From: Acanthosepion esculentum
Lineage: Eukaryota > Mollusca > Cephalopoda > Sepiida > Sepiidae
Length of the DNA stretch: 64,000 nt
Direction: 5' to 3'
NCBI GenBank assembly: GCA_964036315.1
Contig: OZ038510.1
Span: forward strand, 80,010,349 to 80,074,348
Numbering within the stretch: position 1 is the stretch's first letter; the number at the start of each line of letters is the position of its first letter. This document shows positions 1 to 13,449 of the stretch, piece by piece. The notes beneath the pieces are model-generated. The model was not told where the DNA came from, did not search any database, and worked only from the letters and a program-made list of their open reading frames with translations. The position numbers and the translations under genes are program-made.

Positions 1-410
1 TCAAACAATCAATATTCTTCTTAAAATTTAATTTCTCACATGTTATTTTCATATTTATTTTGGACATTCATTGGTAAAATCACATCCAACCCTGTTGCCT
101 TTGTTCACTTTATCACTATCCTGATTACTTCGGAAGTGTGCTGGACAAATTTCCTGCCACAGGGCAGAGAGGGTCCTCAGACGAGGCTATGTCAAGGGCA
201 GAGTCTCGTCTCGGGAGACATCTCCGCGACCCCGCTTTTTACGAGGTCAATGGATGGTCTAATGGACGAGCCTATGTGCTCGGATATCCCACAATAAACT
301 CGGTCTTGAGCCACATCAGACCGCGTAGATCGGTTACTGAATATCTCACCTCCAGTATTTGGCATTACATCGCAGTAAAAGAATTTTTTCTCGAGTTTTA
401 AAGTTATTTT
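1..410. other. Left flank, no gene recognised
   Basis: Non-repetitive sequence before the first satellite. It holds short overlapping open frames on both strands, the longest 87 codons at 138-401. None has a recognisable domain, signal or coding context. Nothing else is seen. Confidence 0.5.
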
Positions 411-423
411 ACAAACTCGTAGC

Positions 424-2907
424 ATGTTGTTCAGTTTGCGAAAAGCATCTTCTGCAGTCTTTGCGTGCCTTCAGGTTTTACAATCTCGTAGTATGTTGTT
501 CAGTTTGCGAAAAGCATCTTCTGCAGTCTTTGCGTGCCTTCAGGTTTTAAAATCTCGTAGTACGTTGTTCAGTTTGCGAAAAGCATCTTTTGCAATCTTT
601 GCGTGCCTTCAGGTTTTACAATCTCGTAGTATGTTGTTCAGTTTGCGAAAAGCATCTTCTGCAGTCTTTGCGGGCCTTCAGGTTTTACAATCTCGTAGTA
701 TGTTGTTCAGTTTGCGAAAAGCATCTTCTGCAGTCTTTGCGTGCCTTCAGGTTTTACAATCTCGTAGTATGTTGTTCAGTTTGCGAAAAGCATCTTCTGC
801 AATCCTTGCGTGCCTTCAGGTTTTACAATCTCGTAGCATGTTGTTCAGTTTGCGAAAAGCATCTTCTGCAGTCTTTGCGTGCCTTCAGGTTTTACAATCT
901 CGTTGTACGTTGTTCAGTTTGCGAAAAGCATCTTTTGCAATCTTTGCGTGCCTTCAGGTTTTACAATCTCGTAGTATGTTGTTCAGTTTGCGAAAACCAT
1001 CTTCTGCAATCCTTGCGTGCCTTCAGGTTTTACAATCTCGTAGTATGTTGTTCAGTTTGCGAAAACCATCTTCTGCAGTCTTTGCGTGCCTTCAGGTTTT
1101 ACAATCTCGTAGTATGTTGTTCAGTTTGCGAAAAGCATCTTTTGCAGTCTTTGCGTGCCTTCAGGTTTTACAATCTCGTTGTACGTTGTTCAGTTTGCGA
1201 AAAGCATCTTTTGCAATCTTTGCGTGCCTTCAGGTTTTACAATCTCGTAGTATGTTGTTCAGTTTGCGAAAAGCACCTTCTGCAGTCTTTGCGTGCCTTC
1301 AGGTTTTACAATCTCGTAGTATGTTGTTCAGTTTGCGAAAAGCATCTTTTGCAAACTTTGCGTGCCTTCAGGTTTTACAATCTCGTAGTATGTTGTTCAG
1401 TTTGCGAAAAGCATCTTTTGCAATCTTTGCGTGCCTTCAGGTTTTACAATCTTGTAGTATGTTGTTCAGTTTGCGAAAAGCATCTTTTGCAAACTTTGCG
1501 TGCCTTCAGGGTTTACAATCTCGTAGTACGTTGTTCAGTTTGCGAAAAGCATCTTTTGCAATCTTTGCGTGCCTTCAGGTTTTACAATCTCGTAGTATGT
1601 TGTTCAGTTTGCGAAAAGCATCTTTTGCAGTCTTTGCGTGCCTTCAGGTTTTACAATCTCGTAGTATGTTGTTCAGTTTGCGAAAAGCATCTTCTGCAGT
1701 CTTTGCGTGCCTTCAGGTTTTAAAATCTCGTAGTACGTTGTTCAGTTTGCGAAAAGCATCTTTTGCAATCTTTGCGTGCCTTCAGGTTTTACAATCTCGT
1801 AGTATGTTGTTCAGTTTGCGAAAAGCATCTTCTGCAGTCTTTGCGTGCCTTCAGGTTTTACAATCTCGTAGTATGTTGTTCAGTTTGCGAAAAGCATCTT
1901 CTGCAGTCTTTGCGTGCCTTCAGGTTTTACAATCTCGTAGTATGTTGTTCAGTTTGCGAAAAGCATCTTCTGCAATCCTTGCGTGCCTTCAGGTTTTACA
2001 ATCTCGTAGCATGTTGTTCAGTTTGCGAAAAGCATCTTCTGCAGTCTTTGCGTGCCTTCAGGTTTTACAATCTCGTTGTACGTTGTTCAGTTTGCGAAAA
2101 GCATCTTTTGCAATCTTTGCGTGCCTTCAGGTTTTACAATCTCGTAGTATGTTGTTCAGTTTGCGAAAACCATCTTCTGCAATCCTTGCGTGCCTTCAGG
2201 TTTTACAATCTCGTAGTATGTTGTTCAGTTTGCGAAAACCATCTTCTGCAGTCTTTGCGTGCCTTCAGGTTTTACAATCTCGTAGTATGTTGTTCAGTTT
2301 GCGAAAAGCATCTTCTGCAGTCTTTGCGTGCCTTCAGGTTTTACAATCTCGTTGTACGTTGTTCAGTTTGCGAAAAGCATCTTTTGCAATCTTTGCGTGC
2401 CTTCAGGTTTTACAATCTCGTAGTATGTTGTTCAGTTTGCGAAAAGCATCTTCTGCAGTCTTTGCGTGCCTTCAGGTTTTACAATCTCGTTGTACGTTGT
2501 TCAGTTTGCGAAAAGCATCTTTTGCAATCTTTGCGTGCCTTCAGGTTTTACAATCTCGTAGTATGTTGTTCAGTTTGCGAAAAGCACCTTCTGCAGTCTT
2601 TGCGTGCCTTCAGGTTTTACAATCTCGTAGTATGTTGTTCAGTTTGCGAAAAGCATCTTTTGCAAACTTTGCGTGCCTTCAGGTTTTACAATCTCGTAGT
2701 ATGTTGTTCAGTTTGCGAAAAGCATCTTTTGCAATCTTTGCGTGCCTTCAGGTTTTACAATCTTGTAGTATGTTGTTCAGTTTGCGAAAAGCATCTTTTG
2801 CAAATTTTGCGTGCCTTCAGGGTTTACAATCTCGTAGTACGTTGTTCAGTTTGCGAAAAGCATCTTTTGCAATCTTTGCGTGCCTTCAGGTTTTACAATC
2901 TCGTAGT
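424..2907. repeat. Higher-order duplication in the 69-bp array (17 and 19 monomers)
   Basis: Private variants recur at a fixed offset. The TTTTAAAATCTC variant near 546 recurs 1173 bp later, which is exactly 17 monomers. The CTTGTAG variant at 1451 recurs at 2762, an offset of 1311 bp or 19 monomers. The second block (about 1597-2907) is therefore a copy of 424-1596 with two extra monomers, seen as a repeated CGTTGTACG pair near 2350-2490. Confidence 0.85.
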
Positions 2908-5900
2908 ATGTTGTTCAGTTTGCGAAAAGCATCTTTTGCAGTCTTTGCGTGCCTTCAGGTTTTACAATCTCGTAGTATGTTGTTCAGTTTGCGAAAAGCA
3001 TCTTCTGCAGTCTTTGCGTGCCTTCAGGTTTTACAATCTCGTAGTATGTTGTTCAGTTTGCGAAAAGCATCTTCTGCAGTCTTTGCGTGCCTTCATGTTA
3101 TACAATCTCGTAGTATGTTGTTCAGTTTGCGAAAACCATCTTCTGCAATCTTTGAGTGCCTTCAGGTTTTACAATCTCGTAGTACGTTGTTCAGTTTGCG
3201 AAAAGCATCTTTTGCAATCCTTGCGTGCCTTCAGGTTTTACAATATCGTAGTATGTTGTTCAGTTTGCGAAAAGCATCTTCTGCAGTCTTTGCGTGCCTT
3301 CAGGTTTTACAATCTCGTAGTATGTTGTTCAGTTTGCGAAAAGCATCTGCAATCCTTGCGTGCCTTCAGGTTTTACAATCTCGTAGTATGTTGTTCAGTT
3401 TGCGAAAAGCATCTTCTGCAATCCTTGCGTGCCTTCAGGTTTTACAATCTCGTAGTATGTTGTTCAGTTTGCGAAAACCATCTTCTGCAATCCTTGCGTG
3501 CCTTCAGGTTTTACAATATCGTAGTATGTTGTTCAGTTTGCGAAAAGCATCTTCTGCAGTCTTTGCGTGCCTTCAGGTTTTACAATCTGGTAGTATGTTG
3601 TTCAGTTTGCGAAAAGCATCTTCTGCAATCCTTGCGTGCCTTCAGGTTTTACAATCTCGTAGTATGTTGTTCAGTTTGCGAAAAGCATCTTCTGCAGTCT
3701 TTGCGTGCCTTCAGGTTTTACAATCTCGTAGTATGTTGTTCAGTTTGCGAAAAGCATCTTTTGCAGTCTTTGCGTGCCTTCAGGTTTTACAATCTCGTAG
3801 TACGTTGTTCAGTTTGCGAAAAGCATCTTTTACAAACTTTGCGTGCCTTCAGGTTTTACAATCTCGTAGTATGTTGTTCAGTTTGCGAAAACCATCTTCT
3901 GCAATCCTTGCGTGCCTTCAGGTTTTACAATCTCGTAGTATGTTGTTCAGTTTGCGAAAAGCATCTTTTGCAATCTTTGCGTGCCTTCAGGTTTTACAAT
4001 CTCGTAGCATGTTGTTCAGTTTGCGAAAAGCATCTTTTGCAATCTTTGCGTGCCTTCAGGTTTTACAATCTCGTAGTATGTTGTTCAGTTTGCGAAAAGC
4101 ATCTTCTGCAGTCTTTGCGTGCCTTCAGGTTTTACAATCTCGTAGCATGTTGTTCAGTTTGCGAAAAGCATCTTTTGCAGTCTTTGCGTGCCTTCAGGTT
4201 TTACAATCTCGTAGTATGTTGTTCAGTTTGCGAAAAGCATCTTTTGCAGTCTTTGCGTGCCTTCAGGTTTTACAATCTCGTAGCATGTTGTTCAGTTTGC
4301 GAAAAGCATCTTTTGCAATCTTTGCGTGCCTTCAGATTTTACAATCTCGTAGCATGTTGTTCAGTTTGCGAAAAGCATCTTTTGCAGTCTTTGCGTGCCT
4401 TCAGGTTTTACAATCTCGTAGTATGTTGTTCAGTTTGCGAAAAGCATCTTTTGCAATCTTTGCGTGCCTTCAGGTTTTACAATCTCGTAGTATGTTGTTC
4501 AGTTTGCGAAAAGCATCTTCTGCAGTCTTTGCGTGCCTTCAGGTTTTACAATCTCGTAGCATGTTGTTCAGTTTGCGAAAAGCATCTTTTGCAATCTTTG
4601 CGTGCCTTCAGGTTTTACAATCTCGTAGTATGTTGTTCAGTTTGCGAAAAGCATCTTTTGCAGTCTTTGCGTGCCTTCAGGTTTTACAATCTCGTAGTAT
4701 GTTGTTCAGTTTGCGAAAAGCATCTTTTGCAATCTTTGCGTGCCTTCAGGTTTTACAATCTCGTAGCATGTTGTTCAGTTTGCGAAAAGCATCTTTTGCA
4801 GTCTTTGCGTGCCTTCAGGTTTTACAATCTCGTAGTATGTTGTTCAGTTTGCGAAAAGCATCTTCTGCAGTCTTTGCGTGCCGTCAGGTTTTACAATCTC
4901 GTAGTATGTTGTTCAGTTTGCGAAAAGCATCTTTTGCAGTCTTTGCGTGCCTTCAGGTTTTACAATCTCGTAGTATGTTGTTCAGTTTGCGAAAAGCATC
5001 TTTTGCAATCTTTGCGTGCCTTCAGGTTTTACAATCTCGTAGTATGTTGTTCAGTTTGCGAAAAGCATCTTCTGCAGTCTTTGCGTGCCTTCAGGTTTTA
5101 CAATCTCGTAGCATGTTGTTCAGTTTGCGAAAAGCATCTTTTGCAATCTTTGCGTGCCTTCAGGTTTTACAATCTCGTAGTATGTTGTTCAGTTTGCGAA
5201 AAGCATCTTTTGCAGTCTTTGCGTGCCTTCAGGTTTTACAATCTCGTAGTATGTTGTTCAGTTTGCGAAAAGCATCTTTTGCAGTCTTTGCGTGCCTTCA
5301 GGTTTTACAATCTCGTAGTATGTTGTTCAGTTTGCGAAAAGCATCTTTTGCAATCTTTGCGTGACTTCAGGTTTTACAATCTCGTAGCATGTTGTTCAGT
5401 TTGCGAAAAGCATCTTTTGCAGTCTTTGCGTGCCTTCAGGTTTTACAATCTCGTAGTATGTTGTTGAGTTTGCGAAAAGCATCTTCTGCAGTCTTTGCGT
5501 GCCGTCAGGTTTTACAATCTCGTAGTATGTTGTTCAGTTTGCGAAAAGCATCTTTTGCAGTCTTTGCGTGCCTTTAGGTTTTACAATCTCGTAGTATGTT
5601 GTTCAGTTTGCGAAAAGCATCTTGTGCAATCTTTGCGTGCCTTCAGGTTTTACAATCTCGTAGTATGTTGTTCAGTTTGCGAAAAGCATCTTCTGCAGCC
5701 TTTGCGTGCCTTCAGGTTTTACAATCTCGTAGCATGTTGTTCAGTTTGCGAAAAGCATCTTTTGCAATCTTTGCGTGCCTTCAGGTTTTACAATCTCGTA
5801 GCATGTTGTTCAGTTTGCGAAAAGCATCTTTTGCAATCTTTGCGTGCCTTCAGGTTTTACAATCTCGTAGTATGTTATTCAGTTTGCGAAAAGCATCTTC

Positions 5901-7860
5901 TGCAGTCTTTGCGTGCCTTCAGGTTTTACAATCTCGTAGTATGTTGTTCAGTTTGCAAAAAGCATCTTTTGCAGTCTTTGCGTGCCTTCAGGTTTTACAA
6001 TCTCGTAGTATGTTGTTCAGTTAGCGAAAAGCATCTTTTGCAATCTTTGCGTGCCTTCAGGTTTTACAATCTCGTAGCATGTTGTTCAGTTTGCGAAAAG
6101 CATCTTTTGCAATCTTTGCGTGCCTTCAGGTTTTACAATCTCGTAGTATGTTGTTCAGTTTGCGAAAAGCATCTTTTGCAGTCTTTGCGTGCCTTCAGGT
6201 TTTACAATCTCGTAGCATGTTGTTCAGTTTGCGAAAAGCATCTTTTGCAATCTTTGCCTGCCTTCAGGTTTTACAATCTCGTAGTATGTTGTTCAGTTTG
6301 CGAAAAGCATCTTTTGCAGTCTTTGCGTGCCTTCAGGTTTTACAATCTCGTAGTATGTTGTTCAGTTTGCGAAAAGCATCTTTTGCAGTCTTTGCGTGCC
6401 TTCAGGTTTTACAATCTCGTAGTATGTTGTTCAGTTTGCGAAAAGCATCTCTTGCAATCTTTGCGTGCCTTCAGGTTTTACAATCTCGTAGCATGTTGTT
6501 CAGTTCGCGAAAAGCATCTTTTGCAGTCTTTGCGTGCCTTCAGGTTTTACAATCTCGTAGTATGTTGTTCAGTTTGCGAAAAGCATCTTCTGCAGTCTTT
6601 GCGTGCCGTCAGGTTTTACAATCTCGTAGTATGTTGTTCAGTTTGCGAAAAGCATCTTTTGCAGTCTTTGCGTGCCTTCAGGTTTTACAATCTCGTAGTA
6701 TGTTGTTCAGTTTGCGAAAAGCATCTTTTGCAATCTTTGCGTGCCTTCAGGTTTTACAATCTCGTAGTATGTTGTTCAGTTTGCGAAAAGCATCTTCTGC
6801 AGTCTTTGCGTGCCTTCAGGTTTTACAATCTCGTAGCATGTTGTTCAGTTTGCGAAAAGCATCTTTTGCAATCTTTGCGTGCCTTCAGGTTTTACAATCT
6901 CGTAGTATGTTGTTCAGTTTGCAAAAAGCATCTTCTGCAGTCTTTGCGTGCCTTCAGTTTTTACAATCTCGTAGTATGTTGTTCAGTTTGCGAAAAGCAT
7001 CTTTTGCAGTCTTTGCGTGCCTTCAGGTTTTACAATCTCGTAGTATGTTGTTCAGTTTGCGAAAAGCATCTTTTGCAATCTTTGCGTGCCTTCAGGTTTT
7101 ACAATCTCGTAGTATGTTGTTCAGTTTGCGAAAAGCATCTTCTGCAGTCTTTGCGTGCCTTCAGGTTTTACAATCTCGTAGTATGTTGTTCAGTTTGCGA
7201 AAAGCATCTTTTGCAGTCTTTGCGTGCCTTCAGGTTTTACAATCTCGTAGTATGTTGTTCAGTTTGCGAAAAGCATCTTCTGCAGTCTTTGCGTGCCGTC
7301 AGGTTTTACAATCTCGTAGTATGTTGTTCAGTTTGCGAAAAGCATCTTTTGCAGTCTTTGCGTGCCTTCAGGTTTTACAATCTCGTAGTATGTTGTTCAG
7401 TTTGCGAAAAGCATCTTTTGCAATCTTTGCGTGCCTTCAGGTTTTACAATCTCGTAGTATGTTGTTCAGTTTGCGAAAAGCATCTTCTGCAGTCTTTGCG
7501 TGCCTTCAGGTTTTACAATCTCGTAGCATGTTGTTCAGTTTGCGAAAAGCATCTTTTGCAATCTTTGCGTGCCTTCAGGTTTTACAATCTCGTAGTATGT
7601 TGTTCAGTTTGCAAAAAGCATCTTCTGCAGTCTTTGCGTGCCTTCAGGTTTTACAATCTCGTAGTATGTTGTTCAGTTTGCGAAAAGCATCTTTTGCAGT
7701 CTTTGCGTGCCTTCAGGTTTTACAATCTCGTAGTATGTTGTTCAGTTTGCGAAAAGCATCTTTTGCAATCTTTGCGTGCCTTCAGGTTTTACAATCTCGT
7801 AGTATGTTGTTCAGTTTGCGAAAAGCATCTTTTGCAATCTTTGCGTGCCTTCAGGTTTTA

Positions 7861-10800
7861 CAATCTCGTAGTATGTTGTTCAGTTTGTGAAAAGCATCTT
7901 TTGCAGTCTTTGCGTGCCTTCAGGTTTTACAATCTCGTAGTATGTTGTTCAGTTTGCGAAAAGCATCTTTTGCAATCTTTGCGTGCCTTCAGGTTTTACA
8001 ATCTCGTAGCATGCTGTTCAGTTTGCGAAAAGCATCTTTTGCAGTCTTTGCGTGCCTTCAGGTTTTACAATCTCGTAGTATGTTGTTCAGTTTGCGAAAA
8101 GAATCTTCTGCAGTCTTTGCGTGCCGTCAGGTTTTACAATCTCGTAGTATGTTGTTCAGTTTGCGAAAAGCATCTTTTGCAGTCTTTGCGTGCCTTCAGG
8201 TTTTACAATCTCGTAGTATGTTGTTCAGTTTGCGAAAAGCATCTTTTGCAATCTTTGCGTGCCTTCAGGTTTTACAATCTCGTAGTATGTTGTTCAGTTT
8301 GCGAAAAGCATCTTCTGCAGTCTTTGCGTGCCTTCAGGTTTTACAATCTCGTAGCATGTTGTTCAGTTTGCGAAAAGCATCTTTTGCAATCTTTGCGTGC
8401 CTTCAGGTTTTACAATCTCGTAGTATGTTGTTCAGTTTGCGAAAAGCATCTTCTGCAGTCTTTGCGTGCCTTCAGGTTTTACAATCTCGTAGCATGTTGT
8501 TCAGTTTGCGAAAAGCATCTTTTGCAATCTTTGCGTGCCTTCAGGTTTTACAATCTCGTAGTATGTTGTTCAGTTTGCAAAAAGCATCTTCTGCAGTCTT
8601 TGCGTGCCTTCAGTTTTTACAATCTCGTAGTATGTTGTTCAGTTTGCGAAAAGCATCTTTTGCAGTCTTTGCGTGCCTTCAGGTTTTACAATCTCGTAGT
8701 ATGTTGTTCAGTTTGCGAAAAGCATCTTTTGCAATCTTTGCGTGCCTTCAGGTTTTACAATCTCGTAGTATGTTGTTCAGTTTGCGAAAAGCATCTTCTG
8801 CAGTCTTTGCGTGCCTTCAGGTTTTACAATCTCGTAGTATGTTGTTCAGTTTGCGAAAAGCATATTTTGCAGTCTTTGCGTGCCTTCAGGTTTTACAATC
8901 TCGTAGTATGTTGTTCAGTTTGCGAAAAGCATCTTCTGCAGTCTTTGCGTGCCGTCAGGTTTTACAATCTCGTAGTATGTTGTTCAGTTTGCGAAAAGCA
9001 TCTTTTGCAGTCTTTGCGTGCCTTCAGGTTTTACAATCTCGTAGTATGTTGTTCAGTTTGCGAAAAGCATCTTTTGCAATCTTTGCGTGCCTTCAGGTTT
9101 TACAATCTCGTAGTATGTTGTTCAGTTTGCGAAAAGCATCTTCTGCAGTCTTTGCGTGCCTTCAGGTTTTACAATCTCGTAGCATGTTGTTCAGTTTGCG
9201 AAAAGCATCTTTTGCAATCTTTGCGTGCCTTCAGGTTTTACAATCTCGTAGTATGTTGTTCAGTTTGCAAAAAGCATCTTCTGCAGTCTTTGCGTGCCTT
9301 CAGGTTTTACAATCTCGTAGTATGTTGTTCAGTTTGCGAAAAGCATCTTTTGCAGTCTTTGCGTGCCTTCAGGTTTTACAATCTCGTAGTATGTTGTTCA
9401 GTTTGCGAAAAGCATCTTTTGCAATCTTTGCGTGCCTTCAGGTTTTACAATCTCGTAGTATGTTGTTCAGTTTGCGAAAAGCATCTTTTGCAGTCTTTGC
9501 GTGTCTTCAGGTTTTACAATCTCGTAGTATGTTGTTCAGTTTGCGAAAAGCATCTTTTGCAATCTTTGCGTGCCTTCAGGTTTTACAATCTCGTAGCATG
9601 TTGTTCAGTTTGCGAAAAGCATCTTTTGCAGTCTTTGCGTGCCTTCAGGTTTTACAATCTCGTAGTATGTTGTTCAGTTTGCGAAAAGAATCTTCTGCAG
9701 TCTTTGCGTGCCGTCAGGTTTTACAATCTCGTAGTATGTTGTTCAGTTTGCGAAAAGCATCTTTTGCAGTCTTTGCGTGCCTTCAGGTTTTACAATCTCG
9801 TAGTATGTTGTTCAGTTTGCGAAAAGCATCTTTTGCAATCTTTGCGTGCCTTCAGGTTTTACAATCTCGTAGTATGTTGTTCAGTTTGCGAAAAGCATCT
9901 TCTGCAGTGTTTGCGTGCCTTCAGGTTTTACAATCTCGTAGCATGTTGTTCAGTTTGCGAAAAGCATCTTTTGCAATCTTTGCGTGCCTTCAGGTTTTAC
10001 AATCTCGTAGTATGTTGTTCAGTTTGCGAAAAGCATCTTCTGCAGTCTTTGCGTGCCTTCAGGTTTTACAATCTCGTAGTATGTTGTTCAGTTTGCGAAA
10101 AGCATCTTTTGCAATCTTTGCGTGCCTTCAGGTTTTACAATCTCGTAGCATGTTGTTCAGTTTGCGAAAAGCATCTTTTGCAATCTTTGCGTGCCTTCAG
10201 GTTTTACAATCTCGTAGTATGTTGTTCAGTTTGCGAAAAGCATCTTCTGCAGTCTTTGCGTGCCTTCAGGTTTTACAATCTCGTAGTATGTTGTTCAGTT
10301 TGCGAAAAGCATCTTTTGCAGTCTTTGCGTGCCTTCAGGTTTTACAATCTCGTAGTATGTTGTTCAGTTTGCGAAAAGCATCTTTTGCAATCTTTGCGTG
10401 CCTTCAGGTTTTACAATCTCGTAGCATGTTGTTCAGTTTGCGAAAAGCATCTTTTGCAATCTTTGCGTGCCTTCAGGTTTTACAATCTCGTAGTATGTTG
10501 TTCAGTTTGCGAAAAGCATCTTTTGCAATCTTTGCGTGCCTTCAGGTTTTACAATCTCGTAGTATGTTGTTCAGTTTGCGAAAACCATCTTCTGCAATCC
10601 TTGCGTGCCTTCAGGTTTTACAATCTCGTAGTATGTTGTTCAGTTTGCGAAAAGCATCTTTTGCAATCTTTGCGTGCCTTCAGGTTTTACAATCTCGTAG
10701 CATGTTGTTCAGTTTGCGAAAAGCATCTGCAATCCTTGCGTGCCTTCAGGTTTTACAATCTCGTAGTATGTTGTTCAGTTTGCGAAAAGCATCTTTAGCA

Positions 10801-12339
10801 ATCTTTGCGTGCCTTCAGGTTTTACAATCTCGTAGCATGTTGTTCAGTTTGCGAAAAGCATCTTTTGCAATCTTTGCGTGCCTTCAGGTTTTACAATCTC
10901 GTAGTATGTTGTTCAGTTTGTGAAAAGCATCTTTTGCAGTCTTTGCGTGCCTTCAGGTTTTACAATCTCGTAGTATGTTGTTCAGTTTGCGAAAAGCATC
11001 TTTTGCAATCTTTGCGTGCCTTCAGGTTTTACAATCTCGTAGCATGCTGTTCAGTTTGCGAAAAGCATCTTTTGCAGTCTTTGCGTGCCTTCAGGTTTTA
11101 CAATCTCGTAGTATGTTGTTCAGTTTGCGAAAAGAATCTTCTGCAGTCTTTGCGTGCCGTCAGGTTTTACAATCTCGTAGTATGTTGTTCAGTTTGCGAA
11201 AAGCATCTTTTGCAGTCTTTGCGTGCCTTCAGGTTTTACAATCTCGTAGTATGTTGTTCAGTTTGCGAAAAGCATCTTTTGCAATCTTTGCGTGCCTTCA
11301 GGTTTTACAATCTCGTAGTATGTTGTTCAGTTTGCGAAAAGCATCTTCTGCAGTCTTTGCGTGCCTTCAGGTTTTACAATCTCGTAGCATGTTGTTCAGT
11401 TTGCGAAAAGCATCTTTTGCAATCTTTGCGTGCCTTCAGGTTTTACAATCTCGTAGTATGTTGTTCAGTTTGCGAAAAGCATCTTCTGCAGTCTTTGCGT
11501 GCCTTCAGGTTTTACAATCTCGTAGTATGTTGTTCAGTTTGCGAAAAGCATCTTTTGCAATCTTTGCGTGCCTTCAGGTTTTACAATCTCGTAGCATGTT
11601 GTTCAGTTTGCGAAAAGCATCTTTTGCAATCTTTGCGTGCCTTCAGGTTTTACAATCTCGTAGTATGTTGTTCAGTTTGCGAAAAGCATCTTCGCCAGTC
11701 TTTGCGTGCCTTCAGGTTTTACAATCTCGTAGTATGTTGTTCAGTTTGCGAAAAGCATCTTTTGCAGTCTTTGCGTGCCTTCAGGTTTTACAATCTCGTA
11801 GTATGTTGTTCAGTTTGCGAAAAGCATCTTTTGCAATCTTTGCGTGCATTCAGGTTTTACAATCTCGTAGCATGTTGTTCAGTTTGCGAAAAGCATCTTT
11901 TGCAATCTTTGCGTGCCTTCAGGTTTTACAATCTCGTAGTATGTTGTTCAGTTTGCGAAAAGCATCTTTTGCAATCTTTGCGTGCCTTCAGGTTTTACAA
12001 TCTCGTAGTATGTTGTTCAGTTTGCGAAAACCATCTTCTGCAATCCTTGCGTGCCTTCAGGTTTTACAATCTCGTAGTATGTTGTTCAGTTTGCGAAAAG
12101 CATCTTTTGCAATCTTTGCGTGCCTTCAGGTTTTACAATCTCGTAGCATGTTGTTCAGTTTGCGAAAAGCATCTGCAATCCTTGCGTGCCTTCAGGTTTT
12201 ACAATCTCGTAGTATGTTGTTCAGTTTGCGAAAAGCATCTTTAGCAATCTTTGCGTGCCTTCAGGTTTTACAATCTCGTAGCATGTTGTTCAGTTTGCGA
12301 AAAGCATCTTTTGCAATCTTTGCGTGCCTTCAGGTTTTA
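7861..12339. repeat. Three higher-order modules in the 69-bp array (1587, 1446, 1446 bp)
   Basis: The GTTTGTGAAAAG stop variant at 7888 and the CATGCTGTTC variant near 8009 recur 3033 bp later. The GAATCTTC variant occurs at 8101, 9688 and 11134, and the TCTTTAGCAATC variant near 10795 recurs 1446 bp later. These offsets equal 23 monomers (1587) and 21 monomers less a 3-bp loss (1446), giving modules of about 7861-9447, 9448-10893 and 10894-12339. Edges are approximate. Confidence 0.8.
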
Positions 12340-13449
12340 CAATCTCGTAGTATGTTGTTCAGTTTGCGAAAAGCATCTTTTGCAGTCTTTGCGTGCCTTC
12401 AGGTTTTACAATCTCGTAGCATGTTGTTCAGTTTGCGAAAAGCATCTTTTGCAATCTTTGCCTGCCTTCAGGTTTTACAATCTCGTAGTATGTTGTTCAG
12501 TTTGCGAAAAGCATCTTTTGCAGTCTTTGCGTGCCTTCAGGTTTTACAATCTCGTAGTATGTTGTTCAGTTTGCGAAAAGCATCTTTTGCAGTCTTTGCG
12601 TGCCTTCAGGTTTTACAATCTCGTAGTATGTTGTTCAGTTTGCGAAAAGCATCTTTTGCAATCTTTGCGTGCCGTCAGGTTTTACAATCTCGTAGTATGT
12701 TGTTCAGTTTGCGAAAAGCATCTTCTGCAGTCTTTGCGTGCCTTCAGGTTTTACAATTTCGTAGCATATTGTTCAGTTTGCGAAAAGCATCTTTTGCAGT
12801 CTTTGCGTGCCTTCAGGTTTTACAATCTCGTAGTATGTTGTTCAGTTTGCGAAAAGCATCTCTTGCAATCTTTGCGTGCCTTCAGGTTTTACAATCTCGT
12901 AGCATGTTGTTCAGTTTGCGAAAAGCATCTTTTGCAGTCTTTGCGTGCCTTCAGGTTTTACAATCTCGTAGTATGTTGTTCAGTTTGCGAAAAGCATCTT
13001 CTGCAGTCTTTGCGTGCCGTCAGGTTTTACAATCTCGTAGTATGTTGTTCAGTTTGCGAAAAGCATCTTTTGCAGTCTTTGCGTGCCTTCAGGTTTTACA
13101 ATCTCGTAGTATGTTGTTCAGTTTGCGAAAAGCATCTTCTGCAGTCTTTGCGTGCCTTCAGGTTTTACAATCTCATTGCATGTTGTTCAGTTTGCGAAAA
13201 GCATCTTTTGCAATCTTTGCGTGCCTTCAGGTTTTACAATCTCGTAGTATGTTGTTCAGTTTGCGAAAAGCATCTTCTGCAGTCTTTGCATACCTTCAGG
13301 TTTTACAATCTCGTAGTATGTTGTTCAGTTTGCGAAAAGCATCTTTTGCAATCTTTGCGTGCCTTCAGGTTTTACAATCTCGTAGTATGTTGTTCAGTTT
13401 GCGAAAAGCATCTTTTGCAATCTTTGCGTGCCTTCAGGTTTTACAATCT

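Larger units (their letters stand above)
411..13449. repeat. 69-bp satellite array, about 189 copies
   Basis: Head-to-tail monomers of 69 bp run without interruption for 13.0 kb; successive ATGTTGTTCAG motifs sit exactly 69 bp apart. Main variable positions are TCTTCTGCAGTC versus TCTTTTGCAATC, AGTATG versus AGCATG and CCTTCAGG versus CCGTCAGG. The few length variants I saw are 3-bp losses (near 3349, 10729, 12172). Because 69 is a multiple of three, two forward frames stay open for kilobases: 424-5364 with 23-residue repeats beginning MLFSLRKAS, and 5495-10798 with repeats containing CCSVCEKHLLQSLRAF. Stops are isolated point changes, for example at 5362, 5575, 6022 and 7888. Many differences between monomers change the residue in both frames and there is no start context, so a non-coding satellite is the simplest reading. 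Confidence 0.97.

Noticed and set aside
424..10798. Giant open frames of 1646, 1767, 1234 and other codons as protein genes
   Set aside because: They are translations of the 69-bp satellite. Two overlapping frames are equally open, stops are random point changes, and monomer differences change residues freely. Annotated as a repeat instead.
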